Positions 1 to 7,114 of a stretch of DNA of 25,586 nt are shown one piece after another; the first letter of the stretch is position 1; the number at the start of each line of letters is the position of its first letter. Made by a program: the position numbers and the translations under genes. The notes under the pieces were generated by a model. That model was not told the origin of the DNA, did not search any database, and saw only the letters and a program-made list of their open reading frames with translations. The DNA is taken from the IMG/VR virus record IMGVR_UViG_3300011114_000122, positions 1-25,586 of that record. One strand, 5' to 3'. This stretch comes from a virus.

Positions 1-706
1 AGATGGCACTGCCAATAGCAGCGATAAGACGTTGTTTAACAAAACGAATAGTGGCGCGAGTAGTGCTAGAAGCGTTATAGATTTCAGTATCGCTAGTAGT
101 ACCAGCAAGGTTGCCTCTATGAACGTGCGTACCATTGATAAAGAAGTACTGCTTACCATTGGTGGTAAGGCTATAGATGGTAGATGCGGTACCAGCCTGA
201 GCATAAGTGCTTGGGGTACCACCAGTTGTAATCTTCTTTAAGGCAGTTCCATCTGTTACTAATATGCAGTCATTAGTTCCATCATTAACACCGATAAGTT
301 GGGCGGCAGCAGATCCAGAATAGAACGAGGCTGTGTCATTTAATAAAGTTGCTTGACCTCTAGTCCAAACATCTAAACCTTTAGATTCGGTATATTGAAA
401 GCGTAGCGATTCTTCTTGTGCTGGCTCAAAGAACTTAGCACCAGCTCCATAGTGAAATGATGATTGACTTCTTACCCACCAACCAGTAAGTGTCTGCTCA
501 CCTGGCTCTCTGGATTGGTCAACTTGCTGTTTACGATATTGGGCAGTTACGCGACGATAAGGTATCTCATCTGAGTTGGCAAGAAAGAATGGCAAAGCTG
601 CAATTGCAACTTCGTAAGAGGCACCGGTAGGTGTATATGTTGTAGATCCTGCTGGGTTGGAGAGTACATAGGGGATTCCCTCGGTGATGTCATCACTATA
701 TGGCAT
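1..706 (-). CDS. Phage structural protein, probably tail/virion associated (cut by window edge)
   Basis: The frame stays open from an ATG at 706 to the window edge, giving 235 residues of N-terminal sequence; the C-terminus lies outside. The start overlaps the stop of the HNH gene by one base (TAATG), so translation is probably coupled. The product starts MPYSDDITEGIPYVLSNP and includes GWWVRSQSSFHYGAG and QYTESKGLDVWTRGQ. These look like a family of phage minor tail or other virion proteins found in phages with this gene order, but I assign that from memory of similar sequences, not from a diagnostic motif. No signal peptide or membrane segment is visible. It lies downstream of the fibre genes. 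That it is a real gene is very likely; the function is only a broad guess. Confidence 0.75.
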   Translation of the reverse strand, partial: MPYSDDITEGIPYVLSNPAGSTTYTPTGASYEVAIAALPFFLANSDEIPYRRVTAQYRKQQVDQSREPGEQTLTGWWVRSQSSFHYGAGAKFFEPAQEESLRFQYTESKGLDVWTRGQATLLNDTASFYSGSAAAQLIGVNDGTNDCILVTDGTALKKITTGGTPSTYAQAGTASTIYSLTTNGKQYFFINGTHVHRGNLAGTTSDTEIYNASSTTRATIRFVKQRLIAAIGSAI

Positions 707-1146
707 TATTCAACCTCCAAATACTTATTAAGATAGTCAATAGCAGATTGAAGTAACTCTGGATTGTCTTTGAAATTACCTAATGCGACATTACAGTTGT
801 GACATAACACGCCTCTTGGTTGTGAGGAATCGTGATTGTGATCAGCGTGAAACGCTCCACGTCCACCCGCATTTGAACTTTTGCAAATAGCGCAAACTTG
901 ACCTTGTTCGTCAAACCGTTCATTAAATAGTTTAGGAGGAAAGTTGTAACGCTTTTCTCTATTCCAATTTAATCTCGTAGCGCTTATTTTTTCTTGATTA
1001 TTCTTGCGATATTTCTTAAAGCGTGGGGCTTCACATTCCTTACAGGTATACCGATAGCCTCTTTTAGATGAGGCTTCTTTGAAGAAAGAATCTATAGGCT
1101 TATGCTCGTTGCATCTATTGCATTGCAAGTCATCGCCATATGCCAT
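706..1146 (-). CDS. HNH nuclease of the recombination endonuclease VII type
   Basis: A 146-residue protein with two zinc-binding parts. Near the N-terminus, C9/C12 and C35/C38 form a small zinc ribbon. The C-terminal half holds C85-x2-C88, the catalytic DHNH motif at 102-105, and C115-x2-C118, followed by GNFKDNPELLQSAIDYL. This is the layout of the Endonuclease_7 family (T4 gp49), which cleaves branched DNA such as Holliday junctions, and many phages carry free-standing relatives. It may resolve branched DNA before packaging, act as a homing endonuclease, or do both; the sequence does not decide. A ribosome site GGGAGAT precedes the ATG, and its stop overlaps the next start. The position among tail and accessory genes is typical of a freely inserted HNH gene. 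Confidence 0.9.
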   Translation of the reverse strand: MAYGDDLQCNRCNEHKPIDSFFKEASSKRGYRYTCKECEAPRFKKYRKNNQEKISATRLNWNREKRYNFPPKLFNERFDEQGQVCAICKSSNAGGRGAFHADHNHDSSQPRGVLCHNCNVALGNFKDNPELLQSAIDYLNKYLEVE

Positions 1147-1149
1147 CTA

Positions 1150-1224
1150 TTATCTCCCATACTTTGCCCAGATATAACCTACGATTGAACCACAGATAAA
1201 ACTAAATATCATTATTGCCATCAT
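1150..1224 (-). CDS. Tiny single-span membrane protein (24 aa)
   Basis: A short frame encodes MMAIMIFSFICGSIVGYIWA followed by KYGR. One hydrophobic helix fills almost the whole peptide, with a basic C-terminus, so an inner-membrane location is likely. I chose the ATG at 1224 because it overlaps the upstream stop as ATGA, matching other junctions in this genome; an in-frame ATG at 1236 would add four residues. It ends two bases before the HNH ribosome site region. Tiny membrane proteins in this position could be holin-like or lysis accessory factors, but nothing specific supports that. The clear hydrophobic pattern and coupling argue for a real gene. Confidence 0.5.
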   Translation of the reverse strand: MMAIMIFSFICGSIVGYIWAKYGR

Positions 1225-1358
1225 ATTGACCACCATTCATTCTTAATTGGCTGTCCTCGTTGCTTCCATCTTAGATCAGCTAGCATTTTATTCTGCTCAG
1301 CCCAGTCAATATCTGTACTGGACTTGTCAGGCTCCGATGATTGCTGTGACTTCATCAT
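1221..1358 (-). CDS. Small hypothetical phage protein (45 aa)
   Basis: A 45-residue frame starting at the ATG at 1358 overlaps the end of the upstream gene by 32 bases. Its stop overlaps the start of the tiny membrane protein. The product begins MMKSQQSSEPDKSSTDIDW and ends RWKQRGQPIKNEWWSI. It is charged and tryptophan-rich, with a probable helix in the middle (WAEQNKMLADLRW). The ribosome site is weak (TTGGAT). An adjacent in-frame ATG (second codon) is an alternative start. I do not recognise a family with confidence. The overlap with genes on both sides and the plausible amino-acid composition support it, but it could be a chance frame. Confidence 0.5.
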   Translation of the reverse strand: MMKSQQSSEPDKSSTDIDWAEQNKMLADLRWKQRGQPIKNEWWSI

Positions 1359-1560
1359 CAGTTAATCCAAGCGTGGCTAACTTCGCCATCGCACTAGCCT
1401 TTGCATCTGCCTTAGCCGCCTCTGCTGCTTCTCGTTCTGCTTGTTCAATTGCTGCTGCCTGAGCATCTACTTCGCGTTGAGCCATTTCTTCATCGGTTAA
1501 TGGAATCTCTGATACGAAACCAGTAGAGCAATCCACTACTACCTTAGTTGGAACTGTCAT
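1327..1560 (-). CDS. Small alanine-rich helical protein (77 aa)
   Basis: The ATG at 1560 has a strong ribosome site (AAGGAGATAAC) seven bases upstream and overlaps the end of the 103-residue gene by 17 bases. The protein has a short beta-like start (TVPTKVVVDCSTG), then TDEEMAQREVDAQAAAIEQ, leading to an alanine- and charge-rich stretch at about residues 25-63 expected to form one long helix or coiled coil. It ends LTDDEVTAIIGA, a compact UBA-like or helical tail. Proteins of this size and composition are common next to phage tail-fibre genes, where some may help fibre assembly, but I cannot assign a function. Confidence 0.7.
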   Translation of the reverse strand: MTVPTKVVVDCSTGFVSEIPLTDEEMAQREVDAQAAAIEQAEREAAEAAKADAKASAMAKLATLGLTDDEVTAIIGA

Positions 1561-1855
1561 TTGTTATCTCCTTGATGTCGTGGTCTGCGTTAGTGCAATC
1601 CCATAGATAAGTATCTGAATTTAATGTGGCTTCATCGTGGCACTTAGGCGAGTGAAATCCTGTGCCATCAAATGTGTAGCCAATACCTGCATAGTTTTTA
1701 TGTAGCGGAGTACCGCCAAGAGTATGAACTCCTGCGTGTGTGTTGTAGGAAGTCTGCACCCAAGTACCGCCAATTGCATCTTCACACCAAGCCTTTGAGT
1801 GAGCAACAATAACTTGAGTTACTGTTCCATTTTCTATCTGAGCGTAATGACTCAT
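1544..1855 (-). CDS. Hypothetical phage protein near fibre genes (103 aa)
   Basis: A 103-residue protein from the ATG at 1855, preceded by the strong site AAGGAGATAAT. It starts MSHYAQIENGTVTQVIVA and contains GGTWVQTSYNTHAGVH, NYAGIGYTFDGTGFH and TYLWDCTNADHD. This pattern (ENGxVTQVIVA ... GTWxQTSYNT ... KNYAGIGYTYD) recurs in small proteins of marine cyanophages and pelagiphages. They lie beside the tail-fibre genes and their role is unknown; that match is from memory. The compact, aromatic-rich sequence suggests a small beta domain, possibly a fibre accessory part. It follows the glycine-rich fibre gene by nine bases and overlaps the next gene. Confidence 0.8.
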   Translation of the reverse strand: MSHYAQIENGTVTQVIVAHSKAWCEDAIGGTWVQTSYNTHAGVHTLGGTPLHKNYAGIGYTFDGTGFHSPKCHDEATLNSDTYLWDCTNADHDIKEITNDSSN

Positions 1856-1864
1856 ATTATCTCC

Positions 1865-3229
1865 TTAGACCGCATATCTGACGACAACGATTCCTGAACC
1901 GCCAGCACCACCTGCTAAATACGCGCCGCCTTCGCTGGCTCCACCGCCACCTGAACCTAAATTTGCAGTGCCACTAACACCAGCACCGCCACCAGAAGTT
2001 CCAGCATTTCCACCACCGCCTGTGCCGCCTGTTCCGACAGTTCCACCGTAAAAAGTTCCACCACCACCGCCACCAGCATAAGTAACACTTGACCCCGTTA
2101 TGGAAGTCGCAACGCCATTTCCACCATTTCCACCTGTGGAATCTGAGCCATTTCCACCAACCGCACCTGCGCCGCCGCCAGCCGATTGCCCGTAATTTGG
2201 AGCGTTTGAGGCAAAGTAACCGCCGTTATATCCTTGTCCTGAAGTTCCTGTTGCCGCGCCTGTAACTCTACCGCCACCGCCAGAGCCACCGTTTAATGCT
2301 GCGTAAGTACCTCTGGAACCGCCGCCGCCGCCACCCGTAGAAGTGATTGTTGAAAATACTGAATTGTTCCCACTTGTTCCTTGAACCGCACTAGCGCCAG
2401 CCGTTCCACCTGCTCCACCTGCTCCGACTGTTACTGTGTATGCAGTCGCTGCTAAAGATAAAGCAGATTCAAGAGAGCCACCACCACCTGTTGCCGTGAC
2501 GGTGCATCTAAGACCACCTGCACCACCACCACCACCATAAGCGTTACCACCGCCACCCCCACCTGCAACTACTAAGTAGTCAGCAGTCAAAGCCTTGAGT
2601 GGAGTGAATGTGCCTGAGTACTTAAATGTGTGGTACCAATAAGTACCATCGGTAGTAATTACATCGCCACCTGTTGCAGAAGGTACAGAAGTATTTTGGG
2701 TGGATGTGCTAGATGATATTCCGTATAGGGAGAAGGTTGAGTATTGGACAAAAGAACCACTACCGCCAGATAAAGATAAAGAAGTTATTGCAGCAGTACT
2801 TGACCATAATCCAGCAACCATTTTCATATTTATAGCAGCAGCATTTGTTTCTGGGCAATGCTCCATTGATATAGATTTGTAATTTGCAGAAGCATAATTT
2901 GGAATATAGATTTCGCCATTAGAAAATACACTTGCTGTTGCAGTAGAACCATCTATTTGCACTCCCGCTATGCCGTAACCTTCGGCAGAATCAGTAACAG
3001 AAACAGCAGCACTTCCTGTTCCATATATCATTTTCCAAGAATAAATTGAAGCCGAACTTCCATTAAATTTTAAGTAGACTTCATCAGAACTATTTGCATA
3101 ATCACTTCTTGCACTCACCACAACCTTCAAATCAGTAAATGTCTGCGGGATATTAGAGAAGGTAACTGAAGCAGCACCAGCACTACCTACAGTCTGGCGG
3201 GAGATAAGGTTATTAGTTGTAATCGCCAT
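1865..3229 (-). CDS. Tail fibre/adhesin: beta-rich domain plus long glycine-rich tip
   Basis: A 454-residue protein in two parts. Residues 1-172 form a beta-rich domain also found in the two genes just upstream (VTFSNIPQTFTDLKV near residue 22 and STAAITSLSLSGG ... STFSLYGI near 144-171). After the linker GGDVITTDGTYWYHTF comes ADYLVVAGG at about 216. Residues 223-446 are then dominated by runs of glycine and end SGIVVVRYAV. The tail is a classic phage glycine-rich domain. Related tips in T-even-type gp38 adhesins form a sandwich of polyglycine helices whose loops bind receptors. It is therefore a good candidate for the distal receptor-binding tip. The start lies three bases after the upstream stop (TAA, then CTAATG). 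Assignment as a fibre is strong; the target is unknown. Confidence 0.85.
   Translation of the reverse strand: MAITTNNLISRQTVGSAGAASVTFSNIPQTFTDLKVVVSARSDYANSSDEVYLKFNGSSASIYSWKMIYGTGSAAVSVTDSAEGYGIAGVQIDGSTATASVFSNGEIYIPNYASANYKSISMEHCPETNAAAINMKMVAGLWSSTAAITSLSLSGGSGSFVQYSTFSLYGISSSTSTQNTSVPSATGGDVITTDGTYWYHTFKYSGTFTPLKALTADYLVVAGGGGGGNAYGGGGGAGGLRCTVTATGGGGSLESALSLAATAYTVTVGAGGAGGTAGASAVQGTSGNNSVFSTITSTGGGGGGSRGTYAALNGGSGGGGRVTGAATGTSGQGYNGGYFASNAPNYGQSAGGGAGAVGGNGSDSTGGNGGNGVATSITGSSVTYAGGGGGGTFYGGTVGTGGTGGGGNAGTSGGGAGVSGTANLGSGGGGASEGGAYLAGGAGGSGIVVVRYAV
1892..2563 (-). repeat. Glycine-rich coding repeat (adhesin tip)
   Basis: This stretch encodes residues 223-446 of the fibre and is built from imperfect GGxGG-type units interrupted by short variable segments (for example NAPNYGQSAGGG, SSVTYAGGGGGG). 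On the plus strand it appears as long runs of ccaccacc and ccgccgcc. Low-complexity codons of this kind make the region prone to slippage and recombination, a plausible route to receptor-range change. Confidence 0.85.
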
Positions 3230-3232
3230 TAG

Positions 3233-3733
3233 TTATGCCCCAATTCCGTAGAGTGTGAAGGTAGTGCCAGTATCAAAATTTGAATTCAAAAACTTAATTG
3301 AAGTAATAGCAGAAGTTGAACGCCATAATCCCACAACAGCCGCCACTTGGCTGGCAACAGTATTGCTTCTACTCAACCAAGATTTATATGTGCTTGAATT
3401 TGAATAGTTAAGAATTGAACCAATTATATTGAATCTGTTTGTAGGGTTCCCAATATAAATATAACTTGTAGTATCTCTTGAAGAAACAGCAGAAGTGCCG
3501 TTTCCGTTAATCCAAGTACAAGAATAATTAGCACTTGTATCATTGTTAAATTGCACTGTGATTACTGTATTTGCAGTAGATATACCTTCAATTATCCAAA
3601 CCAAATCCGTATAGGTGCCAGGAATAGATGAGAAGGTTACAGATGAGGCAGCAGATGAAAGTGTATTTGTGGCGATGGGAGTGTAAGTTACTGCTGCTGT
3701 GGTGTTACCGCTAGGAGATACTGTTACCATCAT
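3233..3733 (-). CDS. Tail fibre/adhesin domain protein, second of three paralogues
   Basis: A 166-residue protein that is essentially a single copy of the domain shared with both neighbours: SSVTFSSIPGTYTDLVWII near residue 28 and STSAITSIKF ... FTLYGIGA at the end. The sequence is rich in Ser, Thr, Asn and Tyr, as usual for extracellular beta-sheet fibre parts. The ATG at 3733 overlaps the upstream stop by four bases (ATGA) and has GGAG four bases ahead; a second ATG at 3730 is equally placed. It probably forms a trimeric or stacked part of the tail appendage. The repeat relation is clear by eye; the fibre role is inferred from context and composition. Confidence 0.78.
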   Translation of the reverse strand: MMVTVSPSGNTTAAVTYTPIATNTLSSAASSVTFSSIPGTYTDLVWIIEGISTANTVITVQFNNDTSANYSCTWINGNGTSAVSSRDTTSYIYIGNPTNRFNIIGSILNYSNSSTYKSWLSRSNTVASQVAAVVGLWRSTSAITSIKFLNSNFDTGTTFTLYGIGA

Positions 3734-4281
3734 TTAACTCCGTAAAGTGAGAAGGATGAGTAGGTTCTAAACGAAGTAGTTGCGGTTGTTGTTAAATCAA
3801 TTTGAGTAATTGCTGCTGGAGTTGCATACCAAAGCCCAGAACATAAAGATATTTGACCAGAACCATTGTTATCATAACCACCAAGAGAGCGTACTGTTTT
3901 TGTTTTTGAAGTGCTTTGATAATCCAAAATATCAATAACCATACCTGCAAATATATTTGAACCACCTGTATTGTCGGAAGCCAATCTTTGCAAAGAAATT
4001 GTTACATCACTTGTGCCATTAGCAGCGGAAGCACTAGAACCATTACCACTTAAATCGTGAAAAGCATAAGTAGCACTACTTGAATTAAAATTTATTTTTA
4101 AGTCGGCTCCGTCACCAATTGTTCTATTGGTTCTAACTAAACACCGCACCTGCAAATGTGTATAGTCAGTAGGAATAGAACCAAATGTAACGGTAGAAGA
4201 AGCGGTACTCAAAGTAGTACTAGCAATATGATACATAGAGCCAGTAGGGGTATAAAGATGCCCACTTATCTGACTTGCCAT
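3730..4281 (-). CDS. Tail fibre/adhesin domain protein, first of three paralogues
   Basis: The chosen start, ATG at 4281, gives 183 residues beginning MASQISGHLYTPTGS. It has AGGAA close upstream, and it makes the distance to the shared domain equal to that in the next paralogue (25 residues to the TLS motif). An in-frame ATG at 4302, overlapping the previous stop as TAATG but lacking a ribosome site, would add seven residues. The domain shows STVTFGSIPTDYTHLQV near the start, NFNSSSATYAFHDL in the middle and PAAITQIDL ... YSSFSLYGVK at the end. These are the same landmarks as in the two downstream genes. It is probably an adhesin or fibre subunit; host range cannot be read from it. Confidence 0.78.
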   Translation of the reverse strand: MASQISGHLYTPTGSMYHIASTTLSTASSTVTFGSIPTDYTHLQVRCLVRTNRTIGDGADLKINFNSSSATYAFHDLSGNGSSASAANGTSDVTISLQRLASDNTGGSNIFAGMVIDILDYQSTSKTKTVRSLGGYDNNGSGQISLCSGLWYATPAAITQIDLTTTATTSFRTYSSFSLYGVK

Positions 4282-4301
4282 TATTCCTAGAATTGGTGTC
4301 A

Positions 4302-5141
4302 TTAGGAGAGGTCACCGACTATCGTAAATACATTTGATGCGGTACAGATAACGGTACAAGCTGAGTATTGCGCTCTAAGTACTGGAGCTGCTGGAGTGGC
4401 ACCAGTTGAAGTAATGGTTACACCTGATCCTGCGGCAAAGGTAGTAAGACCAGCACCGATAGATTGAACATTGATTTGTTCACCTGCTGCAAAAATTGAT
4501 GGTGGCACTGTTAATGTAATTGATGCAGCATTTGATGTAGTAACAAGTTTACTTGAATCAGAAGCAACTAAGGTGTAACTAGTTCCTGTCTGTGCATTAA
4601 GGGCAAGGTTTATCTTTGCGCTGTTAATGGTAGGGCTAGTCAAGGTCTTATTAGTAAGAGTATCTGTTGTTGCCTTACCCACCAAGGTATCGCTAGTTGT
4701 AGCAGGTAGCGTTAGCGTATTGGTACCAGCAATAGCAGTTGCTTGAACAGTTGTAGTACCAGAAGTTGACCCACTAAAAGCAAAAGATGCTACTGGTGAA
4801 GCATTGTTACGGAAGAATATAAGATCATCGCTAGTAAGTACGTGCTTAACAGAAGCACCTGCCGTATGTGCAATACCAGATACTGCCGGTACACCAGTAC
4901 CAGCCTCACCTCGAACAATAGTTAGAGTATCACCAGATACTCCTGTTACATAAACAATTTCTTCATTGGATGTATCTGCATCTAGGGCAACTGTAAAGAT
5001 ATCTACGTTGCTAGCGCCAAGAGTAATACCACCCATTAAGGCTGTAGCAGTACCTGTTGCTACTACCATAGTAGTAACAGTGGTATTGATACTACTAGCA
5101 AGTGTAGTTGCGGTACTAATACTCGAATACTGTCTAGTCAT
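4302..5141 (-). CDS. Tail fibre protein with repeat module shared with the collagen-like fibre
   Basis: A 279-residue Thr/Ala/Ser-rich protein. Residues 1-103 contain EEIVYVTGVSGDTLTIVRG then HTAGASVKHVLT, a small beta domain seen in many phage fibres and resembling part of the adaptor-like protein upstream. Residues 122-168 ([11 protein letters not shown] ... [18 protein letters not shown]) nearly match a repeat in the collagen-like fibre at 7115-8782. Both proteins also end alike: SYTLVASDSS ... GEQINV ... FTIVGDLS here against [10 protein letters not shown] ... WLVVGDLA there. The two fibres therefore share a C-terminal module and probably fold into similar trimeric tips. The start at 5141 follows GAGGCAGATAA, and the stop overlaps a possible upstream start of the next gene. 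Confidence 0.82.
   Translation of the reverse strand: MTRQYSSISTATTLASSINTTVTTMVVATGTATALMGGITLGASNVDIFTVALDADTSNEEIVYVTGVSGDTLTIVRGEAGTGVPAVSGIAHTAGASVKHVLTSDDLIFFRNNASPVASFAFSGSTSGTTTVQATAIAGTNTLTLPATTSDTLVGKATTDTLTNKTLTSPTINSAKINLALNAQTGTSYTLVASDSSKLVTTSNAASITLTVPPSIFAAGEQINVQSIGAGLTTFAAGSGVTITSTGATPAAPVLRAQYSACTVICTASNVFTIVGDLS
4638..4691 (-). repeat. Copy of the fibre repeat [18 protein letters not shown]
   Basis: Residues 151-168 of the 279-residue fibre. The same 18-residue unit occurs at 7904-7957, 7577-7630 and, with one change (R for K), at 7466-7519 in the collagen-like fibre. The DNA copies differ at many synonymous positions, so the units are kept similar at protein level and are not fresh duplications. 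Confidence 0.85.
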
Positions 5142-5150
5142 TTATCTGCC

Positions 5151-6047
5151 TCAGCTTGTGTAGTGGATACGAATTGGATATTTGTCTTGCAATTTTAAGG
5201 CTTCTTCATTAAGTCTTTGTTGATATAAAGCAAAAATATAACGCGAGGCAGAAACTCCTGCTGTGCTTGGAATTTTGGTATCGTTAAGGTCAGCTTCTGC
5301 TGAACTCAAGTTAATTCGACCAGCATCTAGGTATGAAAGTAATTTATAGGAAGCACCAAGTATGGCTACTTCAGCAGAAGAACTAGGTAGCCCAGTTACA
5401 TCTGCGTAATCATCGGTAGAATTATCTAAAGTATTAGGAGTTGTTGTATACCAAACTTGGACTGTTCTTCCAGGTTGGATATTTTCATAAATGTTTACAG
5501 TATTTTGAGTATTAAAGGTGGCAACATTTGCCATCTGGTCTGCTCTCCAACGGTTGATAGGTAACCATTCTTGGCTAGATCCTGTTGTTTGCCAAGACAT
5601 ATAAAGAATTGACTCTAAGTCATCTGGTAGTGCGTAGGTTACTTGACTAGCATTAAAGGTAAAGGTGGTTGAAACAGTTGCCCATAGTTTAGGATAAAAA
5701 CTATTGATAGCATCATTGATTGCTTTTTTAATAACATTTCTAGGAAAAGTTGGTGTAAGAGTTATCTGAGCATACTGGGCGTGGGGTGAAGCATTAGTGT
5801 TTTGATAGCCTCTACCAAAACCTGGAGCTGCATTAAGAGTACTACTGTTTTGGTCAAAGTTATCAATCCAGATTAGTTCATCATCAATTTCAATTATGCC
5901 TTTGGCTAAGTTAGAACTAGAACCAATAGTCATAGCGGTAGCAGTAGATGTGATAGCACTATTAAGATAAGTTATTCTATCTTGACGCAGGGTGTAACCT
6001 GCTAAAGATGAGCGAACCTCATCTATCATATCGCTAAGTGTTGGCAT
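5151..6047 (-). CDS. Adaptor-like structural protein (298 aa)
   Basis: I chose the ATG at 6047 (protein start MPTLSDMIDEVRSSLAGYT) because it overlaps the glycosyltransferase stop as TAATG and has AAGGA upstream. An in-frame ATG at 6077 would add ten residues inside the glycosyltransferase gene. The N-terminus looks helical and is followed by a beta domain (TATAMTIGSSSNLAKGIIEI, then DDELIWID, later GFGRGYQNT and SPHA). A helical segment near residue 110 (RNVIKKAINDAINSFYPKLW) and a beta-rich C-terminal half follow. Helical ends around a beta core, encoded between head and fibre genes, suggest a head-to-tail adaptor or tail hub protein. No catalytic motif is visible. The role is inferred from position and general build. 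Confidence 0.7.
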   Translation of the reverse strand: MPTLSDMIDEVRSSLAGYTLRQDRITYLNSAITSTATAMTIGSSSNLAKGIIEIDDELIWIDNFDQNSSTLNAAPGFGRGYQNTNASPHAQYAQITLTPTFPRNVIKKAINDAINSFYPKLWATVSTTFTFNASQVTYALPDDLESILYMSWQTTGSSQEWLPINRWRADQMANVATFNTQNTVNIYENIQPGRTVQVWYTTTPNTLDNSTDDYADVTGLPSSSAEVAILGASYKLLSYLDAGRINLSSAEADLNDTKIPSTAGVSASRYIFALYQQRLNEEALKLQDKYPIRIHYTS

Positions 6048-7105
6048 TATTTCCTTTCGTACCAGCCATCTCCCCATAGAGTTAGCAGTCTTGCAAAATA
6101 CTGTTCATATTGTGGTGCTACTGCATCTAATGAATATAAAGATACAGCTCGTTTATGTATTGCTACTGGATCTAAACTCTTTACCCATTCAGTTGCTACT
6201 GCAAATTCCATAGAATTTCTGCAACGATATCCGGTAATACCTTGTGGATTTGTTTCAGTAAAAGCACCCCAGTCAGTTGTGATAGTGGGTGTTCCACAAG
6301 TCTGTGCTTCTATAACTACATTACCAAAAGGTTCTATGTAAAGTGTTGGAGCAAATAGTGCTATCGCACCACCCATTAACTTTGCTCTTTCTTCAGGACC
6401 TACTGGTCCAACCCATTCACCATATTCAATGTTTGGTTTACCAGGACCTGCAAGGATTAAACGCAGTCCCATTTCTTTACAGACGTGCTGGGCAATCATA
6501 ATACCCTTGCGATCTACCATACGTCCTACATATAGGTAGTAATCTTCTTTCTTCTCTTGCAAAGGAAACATCTCAGGTTCTAAGTAACCAGGTATTACCG
6601 CATCGTAGAAGTTTCCATCTACTGTAACTGGATCTCTAAACATTGAATAGATACTGTGCATCCAAGCATAGGATTCAAATACTTTATACTTACTAAATAC
6701 CCCACCATAACCAATACCAAACTCAACGCTCATATGAGATGGGTAGGCATCTGCTATTGATTGTTGTGATGCTCCACCTATTAAACAAATAAAGTCTTTT
6801 TGTTCTAAACGATTTTTTAATTCGTGTATAACATTTTGATTAAATATCTTCCAATGAGGTAATTCTTTATCAAAGCCAGCCTCGGTGTAATGCTTGTCAC
6901 CAATTCCTTCTAACCTTTGTTCATCTGTGATACAAGTTATTAACTCATCACAGGGAGCTTCATTACGGTCACCAGCATAGAGATATACTGTATGACCTAA
7001 CCCTTTCATCATAATACAAAAGCGCCTAACTTTTTCAGTGTAGGCACAATTTACAAATTCTTTAGTTGTTTGGGTATGGGGTAGACCGACTACGTGAAAT
7101 CTCAT
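6047..7105 (-). CDS. GT-B glycosyltransferase, GT4-like
   Basis: A 352-residue protein with two Rossmann-like halves. The N-terminal half begins MRFHVVGLPHTQTT and includes FICLIGGASQQSIAD near 105. The C-terminal half begins YYLYVGRMVDRKG at 189 and has LRLILAGPG at 214 and FAPTLYIEPFGNVVIEA at 251-267. The E258-x7-E266 motif binds the nucleotide-sugar in GT4 enzymes, so a retaining transferase using a nucleotide-activated sugar is likely. Substrate and acceptor cannot be read. It sits between the two repeat-sharing fibres, so it may glycosylate the serine/threonine-rich fibres or modify host surface sugars. Its ribosome site is weak (GGAG lies 24 bases upstream) and it follows the fibre stop by nine bases. 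Confidence 0.88.
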   Translation of the reverse strand: MRFHVVGLPHTQTTKEFVNCAYTEKVRRFCIMMKGLGHTVYLYAGDRNEAPCDELITCITDEQRLEGIGDKHYTEAGFDKELPHWKIFNQNVIHELKNRLEQKDFICLIGGASQQSIADAYPSHMSVEFGIGYGGVFSKYKVFESYAWMHSIYSMFRDPVTVDGNFYDAVIPGYLEPEMFPLQEKKEDYYLYVGRMVDRKGIMIAQHVCKEMGLRLILAGPGKPNIEYGEWVGPVGPEERAKLMGGAIALFAPTLYIEPFGNVVIEAQTCGTPTITTDWGAFTETNPQGITGYRCRNSMEFAVATEWVKSLDPVAIHKRAVSLYSLDAVAPQYEQYFARLLTLWGDGWYERK

Positions 7106-7114
7106 AGTTTTAGT

